Shown here: positions 43,413-53,251 of the stretch, one piece after another
Numbering within the stretch: the stretch's first letter is position 1
How the letters are laid out: each line of letters opens with the position of its first letter
NCBI GenBank assembly: GCA_049290495.1
Contig: JBATNV010000200.1
Coordinates: 62,001-126,000, forward strand
DNA length: 64,000 nt
Origin: SHZI01 sp049290495
GTDB lineage: Bacteria; Pseudomonadota; Gammaproteobacteria; Steroidobacterales; GCA-2729495
Direction: 5' to 3'
Notes under the pieces: generated by a model
What the model saw: only the letters and a program-made list of their open reading frames with translations
Databases searched by the model: none
What the model was told of the DNA's origin: nothing
Translations under genes and position numbers: made by a program

Positions 43413-46400
43413 GCGGCTGACACCGTGACTGTGGTAGTGGCAGCAGGTGCGGCCCGACGCTCCGGTCGCCATGCCATGCGATAGAGTCCGGGGAGCACGA
43501 GTAGCGTGAGTAAGGTTGACGAGATGATTCCGCCGATGACCACGGTCGCCAGCGGCCGTTGAACCTCGGCCCCGGTGCTGGTATTGAGCGCCATTGGCAG
43601 GAAGCCCAGCGCAGCGACCAGTGCGACCATCAGGATCGGTCGCAGACGCAGCATCGCGCCCTCCCTAATGGCGACGTCGATACCTGCATCATTCGCCAGT
43701 CGATCGCGGAAGGCCGAGACCATCATGACCCCTGTCAGCACCGCGACACCAGACAGGGTAATGAAGCCCACGCCGGCTGTGATTGACAGTGGAATGCCGC
43801 GCACCCAGAGCGCGATGACTCCGCCGGTCAGCGCCAGCGGCACACCGCTGAAGACCAGTGCGGCATCCTTTGCCGACCCGAAGGTGAGCATCAGCAAAGC
43901 GAAGATCATCACGAGCGTCACGGGAACCAGCAAGCCAAGTCGGGCCGATGCAGACTGCAGCTGCTCGAAGGTACCGCCGTAAGCCAGCCAATAGCCGGGC
44001 GGCAGTCTGAGTTGCTCGCCGATCTTCTCTTGTACCTCGGCGACAAAACCACCCAGATCACGCCCGCGTACATTGGCGGTGACGACCAGGCGACGCTTGC
44101 CGTTCTCGCGGCTGATCTGGTTGGGTCCAGGCGCAAGGGTTAGTCTTGCCACTTCACCCAGTGGTACGTACCCGCTTTCGGCCAGCGGCACTGGTAATCT
44201 CTCAAGCGCAGCAAGATCGCTCCGCATCTGCTCCGGAAGACGCACGATCAGGCCGAAGCGTTTGTCGCCCTCGAAGACCTGGCCGGCATCCTTGCCCCCG
44301 GTGGCCGCCGCCAGAACGTTCTGCACATCAGCCACATTCAGTCCATAGCGATACAGCGCCGGACGGTTAGCCTCAACGGTGAGCATCGGTAAGCCCTCGA
44401 CCTGCTCGACCATTACGCCTTCGGCGCCCTGAATGCCGCCCAGTACGGCGGCGATCTCGTTGCCGGATTTCAACAACTGCTCAAGATCGTCGCCGTAGAC
44501 TTTTATGCCAAGGTCAGAGCGAACGCCCGAGATCAGCTCATTGAAGCGCAGCTGGATGGGCTGGCTGATCTCGTAGGCATTGCCCGGCGCGGAGTTCAGC
44601 CTGGCCTCGATTTCCTCAAGGAGCTGGGCTTTTGGCTTGTCGGGATCTGGCCAGTCCTTCCGGTCCTTCAGCATGACATAGCCATCCGAGATGCTCGGCG
44701 GCATTGGATCTGTGGCAACTTCTGCGGTACCCACACGGGCAAAGACAGTCTTTAGCTCAGGTATTTTCATGATCGCCCGCTCGACCTGGAACTGCATCTC
44801 CAGCGATTGGGTGAGGCTTGTGCCTGGAATTCGCAGGGCTTGTACGGCCAGGTCGCCTTCGTCGAGGCTCGGGATGAACTCGGAGCCCAGGCGAGAGCCT
44901 ATCCAACCGGACAAGACGACGAAGACGATCGCGCCAGCCAGCACCGGAAGTCGTGCCCGGAGCGCCAGATCCAGCACCGGCGTATAGACGCGTTTTGCTG
45001 TGCGCATGATCAGGTTTTCCTTCTCGGCAATGTGGCCACCGAGGAGCAATGCGACAGCGGCTGGCACGAAGGTGAGGGACAGGATCAGGGCGGATACCAG
45101 CGCCATGATCACCGCCAGCGCCATCGGCCGGAACATCTTTCCCTCGACACCCGTCAGGGCGAGGATGGGCAGATTAACCAGAATGACCACCAGCACGCTG
45201 ATCAGGCTCGGCGTAAATACTTCGCGAGTCGCCTTGAATACCGTCTCGAAACGCTCGTCCAGCTTCAGCAGGCGGCCAAGATGGTGCTGGCGTTCGCCGA
45301 GCCTGAGCATGCAGTTTTCGACAATGATCACCGCTCCGTCGACGATCAGTCCGAAGTCGAGTGCACCGAGACTCATGAGGTTGGCGCTGACCTTCGTCTG
45401 CACCATGCTGGTCATCAGCATGAGCATCGATAACGGGATGACCATGGCGGTCAGCAGGGCCGCGCGCACCTTACCAAGCATCACGAGCAGCACAACCACG
45501 ACGAGGATGGCGCCCTCCAGCAGGTTTTTCTGGACCGTGCCAATAGTCTTCTCCACCAGTACCGTCCGGTCGTAGACAGGATCGGCGGTTACTCCTTCCG
45601 GCAGGGTCTTGTCAATCTCAGTCAGCTTTGCGGCAACCGCCTTCGAAACTGTGCGGCTGTTGCTACCGATCAGCATGACGGCAGTGCCCAGCACGGTTTC
45701 CTCGCCATCGCGAGTCGCTGCGCCCGTACGGAGTTGTTTGCCAAAGCCGACCTCTGCCACATCCCGGATCGTGACGGGTACTCCGTCGCGGCGGGTGACG
45801 ATGATGCTTTCCAGTGCAGGGATATCTGCGACCTGGCCTGGCGCGCGGATCAGATACTGCTCACCGTTCCTCTCGATGTAACCGGCACCTATATTGTTAT
45901 TGTTCTTCTCCAGGGCACTGACCAGATCATCGAATGTCAGCCCGAAGGCCAGCAACCGCGCAGGATCAGGCGTGACGTGAAACTGCTTCTCGTAACCACC
46001 GATTGTGTTGACTTCAGTTACCCCGGGTACCAGCCGCAACTGCGGACGAATGACCCAGTCCTGAAGCGTACGGAGTGCAGTCGCATCGTAGGGTTGGCCA
46101 TCGGGCTGCCGGGCGCCGGGATCAGCGTGTACCGTGTACTGAAAGATTTCGCCGAGACCCGTGGCGACCGGCCCCAACTCCGGTTCGATGCCTGGCGGCA
46201 TCTGACTTTTTGCCTGTTGCAATCTCTCGTTGATCAGGTTCCTCGCAAAATAGATGTCCGTGCCATCCACAAAGACGACGGTCACCTGCGACAAGCCATA
46301 GCGGGACAGGGAGCGGGTGTACTCGACATACGGCAAGCCCGCGATCGCTGTTTCCACCAGATAGGTAATCCGCTGCTCTACTTCGAGTGGCGAATAACCC

Positions 46401-46561
46401 GGCGTCTGCGTGTTGATCTGCACCTGGACATTGGTGATGTCTGGCACCGCGTCGATAGGGAGCCGCTGGTAGTTCCACACGCCGACGGCTGCGATCACCA
46501 GCACGAAAAACATGATCAGCCAACGGCGCGTGATCGAAAAGCGCAGGAGGGCGTCAACCAT
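43409..46561 (-). CDS. czcA: Heavy-metal efflux RND pump (CzcA-type)
   Basis: Inner-membrane proton/metal antiporter of 1050 residues with twelve helices and two large periplasmic loops. The helix-4 motif DFGLIVDGAVIIVEN is that of HME-RND pumps for divalent cations (Zn/Co/Cd, or Ni), not the AIGAMVDAAI form of Cu/Ag pumps. Its context is czcC-czcB-czcA on one strand. The exact metal cannot be fixed from sequence. Confidence 0.93.
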   Translation of the reverse strand: MVDALLRFSITRRWLIMFFVLVIAAVGVWNYQRLPIDAVPDITNVQVQINTQTPGYSPLEVEQRITYLVETAIAGLPYVEYTRSLSRYGLSQVTVVFVDGTDIYFARNLINERLQQAKSQMPPGIEPELGPVATGLGEIFQYTVHADPGARQPDGQPYDATALRTLQDWVIRPQLRLVPGVTEVNTIGGYEKQFHVTPDPARLLAFGLTFDDLVSALEKNNNNIGAGYIERNGEQYLIRAPGQVADIPALESIIVTRRDGVPVTIRDVAEVGFGKQLRTGAATRDGEETVLGTAVMLIGSNSRTVSKAVAAKLTEIDKTLPEGVTADPVYDRTVLVEKTIGTVQKNLLEGAILVVVVLLVMLGKVRAALLTAMVIPLSMLMLMTSMVQTKVSANLMSLGALDFGLIVDGAVIIVENCMLRLGERQHHLGRLLKLDERFETVFKATREVFTPSLISVLVVILVNLPILALTGVEGKMFRPMALAVIMALVSALILSLTFVPAAVALLLGGHIAEKENLIMRTAKRVYTPVLDLALRARLPVLAGAIVFVVLSGWIGSRLGSEFIPSLDEGDLAVQALRIPGTSLTQSLEMQFQVERAIMKIPELKTVFARVGTAEVATDPMPPSISDGYVMLKDRKDWPDPDKPKAQLLEEIEARLNSAPGNAYEISQPIQLRFNELISGVRSDLGIKVYGDDLEQLLKSGNEIAAVLGGIQGAEGVMVEQVEGLPMLTVEANRPALYRYGLNVADVQNVLAAATGGKDAGQVFEGDKRFGLIVRLPEQMRSDLAALERLPVPLAESGYVPLGEVARLTLAPGPNQISRENGKRRLVVTANVRGRDLGGFVAEVQEKIGEQLRLPPGYWLAYGGTFEQLQSASARLGLLVPVTLVMIFALLMLTFGSAKDAALVFSGVPLALTGGVIALWVRGIPLSITAGVGFITLSGVAVLTGVMMVSAFRDRLANDAGIDVAIREGAMLRLRPILMVALVAALGFLPMALNTSTGAEVQRPLATVVIGGIISSTLLTLLVLPGLYRMAWRPERRAAPAATTTVTVSAA

Positions 46562-46590
46562 GAGCGTGCCCGCGGGTGCAGAAGTTGCGA

Positions 46591-47541
46591 TCAGTGGTCA
46601 TGCGCGGCTTCCCCCTTGCCCAGTTCAGATTTCAGGATGAAGCTGTTCGCCGTCACGTAGGTTTCGCCTGCCTGCAGACCATCCAGAACTTCGCTGAGAG
46701 TGCCGTCAGTACGACCTAACCGTACCGGTCGCGGCGCAAAACCGTCGTCACCGCTGACGAAGACAACGCTGCGACCATCGATGACCTGCAAGGCTTCATT
46801 ACGCACGGCGAGTGATGCCGGAAATTCGGCGATGGCGAGGTCGGCAGTCACATACAGGCCGGGGGGCCAGCGGCGGGCCGTGTTATCCAGCAGCACGCGA
46901 GCGGTCACAGTCTGGCTTGCGCTGCTGCCGATGGGCGACACGTAAGCCACCTTACCCTCCGCACTCAGATTTGCTTCGGCACTCCGGATGGTGGCCGTCT
47001 GCCCGGCCTCTACCCGCGATACATCCCGCGGAAACAGCGACAGCTCAACCCATACAGTGGAGAGGTCGGCTACCGTAAACAGGACCCGCTCCCCGGTCTG
47101 CTCACCCGGATTGGCAGCCCGGGCTGTGACGACACCCGTCAACGGTGCAATGACTGGATAGGTCTGCAGACTTTCGTTGCTTTCAACGCTGGCCAGTGTT
47201 TCACCCTTGCGTACCGGATCGCCGACCCTGTGGTTGACGGTGCGGATGACGCCCGCAAAACGTGCCGTAACCTCGAGCACACGTTCAGCGTTGGGCGTGA
47301 TCACACCGTACAACGGCAGCGTCGTCCGCATCTGCGCCGGCCCTGCCTTCGCGAGGCCAAGGCCAGCGGTCTTTATCTGTTCAGGGCTCAGCTCGACATG
47401 CGCTGCTTCACCGGCATGGTCTTCTTCGGCATGACCTGCTTCAGCATTGCTGGCGGTGGCAGATGCATCTTCGAGCCCGCTGCGTCCGCAGGCACCGATC
47501 AGCGCTGAGAGCAGCAGCAGGGTCAGAAGTCTGGTGTTCAT
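46591..47541 (-). CDS. czcB: Metal efflux adaptor lipoprotein (CzcB-type)
   Basis: 316 residues. The signal sequence ends with LIGAC (lipid Cys18), followed by a His/Glu-rich stretch (HAEEDHAGEAAH) that could bind metal. The lipoyl halves (RFAGVIRTVNHRVGDPVRKGE and the VIAPLTGVVTARAANPGE region) and beta-barrel domains follow. A short His-rich tail ends the protein. It lies 29 bp upstream of czcA. Confidence 0.9.
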   Translation of the reverse strand: MNTRLLTLLLLSALIGACGRSGLEDASATASNAEAGHAEEDHAGEAAHVELSPEQIKTAGLGLAKAGPAQMRTTLPLYGVITPNAERVLEVTARFAGVIRTVNHRVGDPVRKGETLASVESNESLQTYPVIAPLTGVVTARAANPGEQTGERVLFTVADLSTVWVELSLFPRDVSRVEAGQTATIRSAEANLSAEGKVAYVSPIGSSASQTVTARVLLDNTARRWPPGLYVTADLAIAEFPASLAVRNEALQVIDGRSVVFVSGDDGFAPRPVRLGRTDGTLSEVLDGLQAGETYVTANSFILKSELGKGEAAHDH

Positions 47542-47595
47542 GAGTGTCTCGATCCATTTGGAGGTGGGTTGGGTGAGATTGGAGAGCCAGTGGCA

Positions 47596-48885
47596 CTAGA
47601 GCGAACCCGGCGTCAGTGGTGCATTGCCAAGGCGTTCGATCTCGGTCCGCAACTGATGGGCGTCGGTAGCGGCGTCAATCAGCGCGCCCTGTAGTTCCAG
47701 GTATTCGCGCTGCGCATCGACCAGCTCTAGATAGCTGTAGCGGCCCCGTTCATACGCGTATCCGGTTTCCTTCAGCGCCTCGTCACTGCGCGGCAGGATG
47801 TCGCTGGTCAGGCGGCTGGCTTCAAGTACGGCGTAGCTGAGTTCCTGATGCAATTGGAAAAGCGTGGCCTGCGCGCGGACCAGCGCAATCTGCCGATCAG
47901 CACCAAGCAAATCCCGGCGTGCCTGTGCCTCGGCCACAAGGCTTTCGGCGCGTCGGTCGGAAAACAATGGCAACGAGAACGAGGCCACCAGTGCCTGGTC
48001 ATGTGAGTACTGAAGGCGGCGCACGCCGCCCGCCAGCGTGAGGTCCGGTCTGCGCGAGGAAGCTGCGAGCCGCAGCTCTGCGTCGCGCAACCGGGCTTCG
48101 GAGGCGAAGCGGAGAAAGTCCGGACTTGCGTTCAGTCTTCCCAACAGCTCGGTGTAGTCGCCGGTGGGTGGCAGACGGTAGAGATTGGCATCTACCGTAC
48201 CAAAGGGGATACCGGCAATCACCGGCCGCGATTCGCCCCAGCTTGCCGCCAGTTGCTGGCGGGCTGCGTCGAGCCTGGCTGCTGCGCGTCGTTCCGCCAG
48301 CTCCGCACGATCCAGGGTAATGTGAGCGCGATCCAGCTCGGCGTGTGGCGACTTGGCGGCATTCACCCTTTTCTCTGTGGCGGCGACGGTCTGCTGCGCC
48401 AGGTCCCGGGCGATGCCAGCCAGTCGTAGATGCTCCTGACGACTGGCTGCTTCGATGAATCGACGGGTCACCTCGGCCAGTACATCGAGCTGACGGGCCT
48501 GACGTTCGACATCGAGCACACTCCGCCCGGCCTTTGCCGCGGCGATGCGCGCGTCGCGCTTGCCGCCGAGCTCGATGACCTGCGACAACGCAAGGGTGGC
48601 TTCAACAGACTCCGCGCCCCGGTATTCTCCGGAACCGAGCGCGTTTTCCAGATCCAGACTCAGTTCGGTAGCGGGGCGGAGTCCGGCCTGCCGGGTCCGG
48701 GCATCCTGGGCCTGGATCTGAAACTCAAAGCTGCGAAGTTCAGGATTGCCCAGCAAGGCAGCGGCAACTGCGCGCTCCAGGGTCAGGGGTGCTGTTGCCA
48801 CGGGTTGCGCGGCGCCAGTTGGCGACTGAATCAGTGCCGCGAAGATGAAACATGCGCCAGGCGCGCATCGCAAGCGAAAAGCCAT
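47596..48885 (-). CDS. czcC: TolC-family outer-membrane factor (CzcC-type)
   Basis: 429 residues with a signal peptide (about 1-26) and two TolC repeats of long amphipathic helices (about 35-220 and 225-425). Typical elements are LTLERAVAAALLGNPELRS at the start of the first repeat and YERGRYSYLELVDAQREYLE in the second. It forms the outer-membrane duct of the tripartite metal pump. Confidence 0.9.
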   Translation of the reverse strand: MAFRLRCAPGACFIFAALIQSPTGAAQPVATAPLTLERAVAAALLGNPELRSFEFQIQAQDARTRQAGLRPATELSLDLENALGSGEYRGAESVEATLALSQVIELGGKRDARIAAAKAGRSVLDVERQARQLDVLAEVTRRFIEAASRQEHLRLAGIARDLAQQTVAATEKRVNAAKSPHAELDRAHITLDRAELAERRAAARLDAARQQLAASWGESRPVIAGIPFGTVDANLYRLPPTGDYTELLGRLNASPDFLRFASEARLRDAELRLAASSRRPDLTLAGGVRRLQYSHDQALVASFSLPLFSDRRAESLVAEAQARRDLLGADRQIALVRAQATLFQLHQELSYAVLEASRLTSDILPRSDEALKETGYAYERGRYSYLELVDAQREYLELQGALIDAATDAHQLRTEIERLGNAPLTPGSL

Positions 48886-48971
48886 CTCGAACTCCCGGGA
48901 TCACGGCACCGTCTGGGCGCCAGTTACCGGATGCAAGGGCAAAGCCCCTGAACAACCGGTAGGTCAGATCG

Positions 48972-49364
48972 TCAGCGGAAGCACGAGAGAGGTGGTCCAC
49001 GCAAGGGCGGACTTGAATATCTCGGAAGGAGGTGAACGACGATTCGTCTGGAGACAAGTCCGAACGGATTAAACGTCTGGCTAAAGATCCACAGCAGCAG
49101 GGCGGCAACAAGGAAAACCGGAACAATATCCATGCCGGTATTGTCGGACCTGGTCATGGCGGATCCGGCAATCAGTACATCGGCGTCCTGGTGCGGAGCG
49201 TCGACGCCGGCATCAGTGTGGTGCTGACCGTAGTCATCAACATGCACTGTAACCGGCGGCTCGCCGCCGTCAAAACACAGGTGCAAATGAGCGCCGCTTC
49301 GCATCAACAGCAGCGTTACACAGAGCAGCATCAGCAGGCTGGTTTTGGCAAAGAACTTGAACAC
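48972..49364 (-). CDS. His/Asp-rich small membrane protein upstream of czcC
   Basis: 130 residues. A first hydrophobic segment (about 5-21) is followed by a periplasmic His/Asp-rich stretch (HLHLCFDGG, HVDDYGQHHTD, HQDAD), a second helix (about 82-97) and a Pro-rich tail. Similar proteins often stand at the head of czcCBA-type operons. It may buffer or sense metal at the membrane; no named family is claimed. Confidence 0.7.
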   Translation of the reverse strand: MFKFFAKTSLLMLLCVTLLLMRSGAHLHLCFDGGEPPVTVHVDDYGQHHTDAGVDAPHQDADVLIAGSAMTRSDNTGMDIVPVFLVAALLLWIFSQTFNPFGLVSRRIVVHLLPRYSSPPLRGPPLSCFR

Positions 49365-49430
49365 TGGCGGAAAATATCACACCGGGATTTGGCAAGCCAT
49401 CCGTCAGCATGTGCCGTCATTTATGGAACT

Positions 49431-49808
49431 TCAGTCGCGGCGGATGACGTTGACCTCAATGCGGCCCTTCGGCCCGAATATCCACGAACCGATTCCGCTC
49501 ACGATGCTGACAATCAGCGCGCCCCAGAAGGCCGACCAGAAGCCGGCGATATGGAAGCCGGACAGCAGCCAGGCAGCCAGTGCCAGCATTGCGCCATTCA
49601 ATATCAGCACGAAAAAACCCAGCGTGACGATCGTCAGGGGCAGGGTCAGGATCATCAGCAGTGGCCGCACGAAGGCATTGAGGACCCCAAGCACGATGGC
49701 AGATGCAAGTAGCCAGGTGCCGCTGTCGAAGCTGATTCCCCCCAGCCAGATCTCGGCCAGCCACAGACCTGCTGCAGCGATCAGGGCACGAAACAGGAAA
49801 TTATCCAT
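49431..49808 (-). CDS. Phage-holin-4-like small membrane protein
   Basis: 125 residues with four helices. NAFVRPLLMILTLPLTIVTLGFF is the hallmark of the DUF360/phage_holin_4_2 membrane family, which is chromosomal and not evidence for a prophage. I start at MDNFLFRAL, with GGAGAA upstream; this ATG overlaps the sensor kinase stop. The function is unknown. Confidence 0.82.
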   Translation of the reverse strand: MDNFLFRALIAAAGLWLAEIWLGGISFDSGTWLLASAIVLGVLNAFVRPLLMILTLPLTIVTLGFFVLILNGAMLALAAWLLSGFHIAGFWSAFWGALIVSIVSGIGSWIFGPKGRIEVNVIRRD

Positions 49809-51249
49809 GTGATTCTCCGGGTGGCGGCAAAGCCTGTCGTGCCTTGCGGGTGAGGCCTGCATCCGGAACGGCGGCAGGACCGCTCAAGTCAGTCTTCGGT
49901 AACTCCAAAAGCACGCGCAACCCCGGCGCATTATCGGCCAGGATCAATTCACCGCCGTGGTGGTGTGCGATCGCATTGACCAGCGACAGCCCGAGTCCAC
50001 TGCCGGGAATGCCGGTGACGGTTGCGGTCCGATAGAAGCGGCCCAGTACCTTGCCGCGCTCGGACTCGGGCACGCCGGGACCCCGGTCACTGACGGCGAT
50101 GGTCAGGAGGTCTCCTTCGTCGCTCATCTCCAGCCGTACCTCGGAGCCCGGCGGGCTGTACTTGATCGCATTATCGAGCAGGTTTGAAACTGCCTGGAAG
50201 ATCAGGTCGCGGTCGCCGCGCATGTGGCCACCGGCAGTGCCCAGATGCACGGAGATTTCTTTCTCTTCGCCAACGGCTTGATAGAGTTCCCAGGCGTCAT
50301 GCAACAGCGCACCGAGGTCAATATCAGTCCAGGCTTCATCATGGGTGCCGGATTCGATCCTGGCGATGCGTAGCAGCGCGCGAAAGGTTGCGAGCAGGTG
50401 ATCGGCATCGGTGATGGTTTCGTTCAGCTCGTTACGGACCGTCTCGCTGATATCGGGATACAGCGCGAGGTTTTCGAGTCGGCCGCGCAGCCGCGTCAGC
50501 GGTGTACGCAGGTCATGGGCGATGTTGTCGGTGACTGCCCGCACACTGTCGATCAGTGAATCGATGCGGTCGAGCATCGCATTGAGATTGTCGGCGAGCT
50601 GGTCGAACTCGTCATTGATTCCCCGTACCGGCATGCGGCGCTGTAGCCGTCCCGCCATGATCTCGCGGCTGGTGCGGTTGATCGCGTCTACGCGCCGTGT
50701 CACGCTGGAACTCATCACGATGCCACCGACCAGAGCCAGCAGCAGGCCGATGGCCAGCGTCAGGATGTACACGCGATTGATCAGCTGCCGCGTGGCAATG
50801 AGCGTGGTCTGCTCTTTGGCGACCAGCAAGCGCTGCCCTTCACTGGCCTGCAGGACCTGTCCCTGAAAAGGTATGGGCTGGCCGTTCTGGTCACGCTGCG
50901 TAAAGTGATACCAGCCATCGGCATCCAGTTCACCGGCTGGCCACGCCGCCAGGTTGCCGAGTACCGGACGCTGGTCAGCCGTCGCCAGCAGGTAGAGCGT
51001 GGATCTCGACGGGTCGCGGGCGATCCGGTCGCGGATCACCGCTTCTACGCCAGGCCCGCCGGGCTGGCGGAACAGATCAGTCAGGCCGCGGATTTCGGCG
51101 CTGATCGTCGCGTTGGTCTGCTGTTCGAGATAGCCGTTGGTTTCCCAGTAGATATAGCCGACGAGGATCATCGCCGAGCTGCCGAAGATCCCCATGTACC
51201 ACCACGCGAGCTGAAAGGTGGAGGTGCGGATCAGTCTAAGGGGATTCAC
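49801..51249 (-). CDS. Sensor histidine kinase
   Basis: 482-residue two-component sensor. Two helices (about 13-33 and 160-182) bracket a periplasmic sensor region, followed by HAMP (about 183-235), the H-box IAHDLRTPL (phospho-His near residue 250) and the ATPase domain with NLLDNAIKYSPPG, DRGPGVP and GSGLGLSLV. Its start overlaps the regulator's stop by 14 nt. Its place upstream of czcCBA suggests control of metal efflux (CzcS/CusS-like), but the periplasmic part has no obvious metal motif. Confidence 0.9.
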   Translation of the reverse strand: MNPLRLIRTSTFQLAWWYMGIFGSSAMILVGYIYWETNGYLEQQTNATISAEIRGLTDLFRQPGGPGVEAVIRDRIARDPSRSTLYLLATADQRPVLGNLAAWPAGELDADGWYHFTQRDQNGQPIPFQGQVLQASEGQRLLVAKEQTTLIATRQLINRVYILTLAIGLLLALVGGIVMSSSVTRRVDAINRTSREIMAGRLQRRMPVRGINDEFDQLADNLNAMLDRIDSLIDSVRAVTDNIAHDLRTPLTRLRGRLENLALYPDISETVRNELNETITDADHLLATFRALLRIARIESGTHDEAWTDIDLGALLHDAWELYQAVGEEKEISVHLGTAGGHMRGDRDLIFQAVSNLLDNAIKYSPPGSEVRLEMSDEGDLLTIAVSDRGPGVPESERGKVLGRFYRTATVTGIPGSGLGLSLVNAIAHHHGGELILADNAPGLRVLLELPKTDLSGPAAVPDAGLTRKARQALPPPGESHG

Positions 51250-51919
51250 TCAGCCTGTACCCGGCGCCGCGCACCGTATGGATGAGTGGCAGATCGAAGT
51301 CCTTGTCTACCTTGCGCCTGAGACGGCTGATGTGCACATCGATCACGTTGGTCTGCGGGTCGAAGTGATAGTCCCAGACGTTCTCCAGCAGCATGGTGCG
51401 TGTGACTACCTGGTCCCGGTTGCGCATCAGGTATTCGAGCAGCCGGAATTCTCGCGGCTGCAGCTCGATCTCCTTGCCAGCGCGATGCACTGCGCGACTG
51501 AGCAGGTCCACATGCAGGTCGGCCACCTGCACTTCCGTTACGGTTTCTGCGCCTTCGCGTACCGGACGCCGGGCGATGGCTTCGAGCCGTGCCAGGAGTT
51601 CGGCAAAGGCGAATGGCTTGCCGATATAGTCATCGGCTCCGGCCCTTAACCCCTTGACCTTGTCGTCCACCTCGCCGAGCGCACTCAGTATCAGCGTGGG
51701 CGTGGTGTTACCTGCAGCCCGCAGCGTCTTTACGATGCTGAGCCCGTCAATGCCGGGCAGCATGCGGTCGATGATCAGCGCGTCGTAGTTACCGCTGCCC
51801 GCCAGGAATTGTCCGTCCTTGCCGTCGGCACAGTGGTCGACGGTATGCCCGGATTCCCGCAACCCGCCGATGATAAAGCTGGCGACGCCGGGATCGTCTT
51901 CAATTACCAGGATGCGCAT
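51236..51919 (-). CDS. OmpR-family response regulator
   Basis: Receiver domain (1-115) with the acidic pocket EDD, phospho-acceptor Asp in LIIDRMLPG and Lys in GKPFAF, then a winged-helix DNA-binding domain (about 130-225; RNRDQVVTRTMLLENVWDY, DVHISRLRRKVD). I use MRILVIEDD as the start; another ATG is three codons earlier. Partner of the overlapping kinase and probable regulator of the downstream operon. Confidence 0.92.
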   Translation of the reverse strand: MRILVIEDDPGVASFIIGGLRESGHTVDHCADGKDGQFLAGSGNYDALIIDRMLPGIDGLSIVKTLRAAGNTTPTLILSALGEVDDKVKGLRAGADDYIGKPFAFAELLARLEAIARRPVREGAETVTEVQVADLHVDLLSRAVHRAGKEIELQPREFRLLEYLMRNRDQVVTRTMLLENVWDYHFDPQTNVIDVHISRLRRKVDKDFDLPLIHTVRGAGYRLSESP

Positions 51920-51974
51920 GCTGCCCATGATAGCCGGGACGGCCGGTCTGGTGGAGACCGGGTCAGTAAAACGC

Positions 51975-53138
51975 TCAGTTCCAGGGCTCCGACCGGGTTG
52001 TTAACAGGTGTAGCAGCGCAGTCTGGGAGTGCACGCCGGTCTTGTGAAAGATCCCTGCCAGGTGGGTCTTGACGGTGTTGGTGCTGATATTGAGCGCATC
52101 AGCGGCTTCCTGCGTCGACTTGCCGCTAACCAGGGTCTTGCAGAGCCGCGCTTCTGCCTTGCTGAGTGCATATCTCTTGATCAGGGCGGCTGACAGCTCG
52201 GAGTGAGAGTTACGCCGCGGCTCGTAAATCAACGCAAGACAGGCAGCCTGCTGCGGAAAATCAGCCGACCCGGTGTGCTGGCTTAGCGGCGAGAACACCA
52301 ACCGCCAGGGCTGGGTTTCGCCATTGCGCGGGATGAGCAGCGGCACAGGCGGCGTTACCGGCTGACTCTGGCTGAGGGCAATCGCGTTCAGCAGTGCCGC
52401 GTCGAGTCGTGCCTGTGCCTGCGAGTCTGCGGTACGCAGCTGCCCGTTCTGCATCGCAAGCCCCTTGTCCTGCGAGAATATTGCCGCAGCGGTTTCATTG
52501 ACGAGCAACGACCGCCCGCTGGCATCGAACACCACGATGCCATACCGCGTCATGTCGATTATCGAAGCCAGCAGCGCGTTGTTCTGGCGAATGCCGGTGA
52601 TGCTCGTGTGCGCGCTGATGCTTCGGCACAGGTGTGGCAGCAGCACGTTGTTCAACAGATCGATATCCGCAGCGGAAAATGGTTCATCGTCGACGCTCCG
52701 GCCCAGCGACAGGACCCACGTCACTCCGTTGTGGTTGCCCAGAGAGGCAAACAGGAAATGCTCGAGTTGCCAGGGACCAGCCAGCTGCTGGTGAATCTCG
52801 GTCTGGTGGGCTGCATCCGGCGCAACGATGTCACTGCTCAGCCGGATGACACCAGCTGGCTGATCGCGCATTACCTGCAGGTAAAGGTCGTCGCCACCCG
52901 CTGACCAGCGTGGTGTGAAGGCCTGACTGAAGGATTCGTCGATGCCGCCAGCGATATGAAAGGATCTGGCCTGCTCTACATAGTCCATGTGATGGATCAT
53001 GGCGAGCCGGGTCTGCATAAATGTGGCGGCAGCCTGGGTGAAATCGCGCCAGCCGGACGGCAGGAATGGCGCCTCGTAAGCGAGGCTGATTAGCCGTGAG
53101 ACTTTTACTGGATCGGATGCTGGAGAGTTCGCGAACAT
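51975..53138 (-). CDS. LuxR-family transcriptional regulator
   Basis: 387 residues. The N-terminal 310 residues form a PAS/GAF-like sensor region (GIVVFDASGRSLLVN is PAS-like, about 195-210). The C-terminal LuxR helix-turn-helix (about 320-380) reads LSKAEARLCKTLVSGKSTQEAA then NISTNTVKTHLAGIFHKTGV. No acyl-homoserine-lactone domain and no luxI are seen, so it is not a canonical quorum sensor. The target and ligand are unknown. Confidence 0.85.
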   Translation of the reverse strand: MFANSPASDPVKVSRLISLAYEAPFLPSGWRDFTQAAATFMQTRLAMIHHMDYVEQARSFHIAGGIDESFSQAFTPRWSAGGDDLYLQVMRDQPAGVIRLSSDIVAPDAAHQTEIHQQLAGPWQLEHFLFASLGNHNGVTWVLSLGRSVDDEPFSAADIDLLNNVLLPHLCRSISAHTSITGIRQNNALLASIIDMTRYGIVVFDASGRSLLVNETAAAIFSQDKGLAMQNGQLRTADSQAQARLDAALLNAIALSQSQPVTPPVPLLIPRNGETQPWRLVFSPLSQHTGSADFPQQAACLALIYEPRRNSHSELSAALIKRYALSKAEARLCKTLVSGKSTQEAADALNISTNTVKTHLAGIFHKTGVHSQTALLHLLTTRSEPWN

Positions 53139-53251
53139 CTGGCATGTTCCCTTGTGGCCAGAGCGGTTACACAGGCGACTTGCGATCGCCCATCCTTCCC
53201 CACGAAGTCTTTAACGGCGAAGGCCATTGAGCGCAGGCGAGCAGAGTGCTG

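Noticed and set aside
49431..49808. Holin as evidence of a prophage
   Set aside because: The DUF360/phage_holin_4 family is widely chromosomal, and its neighbours are a two-component system and metal efflux.
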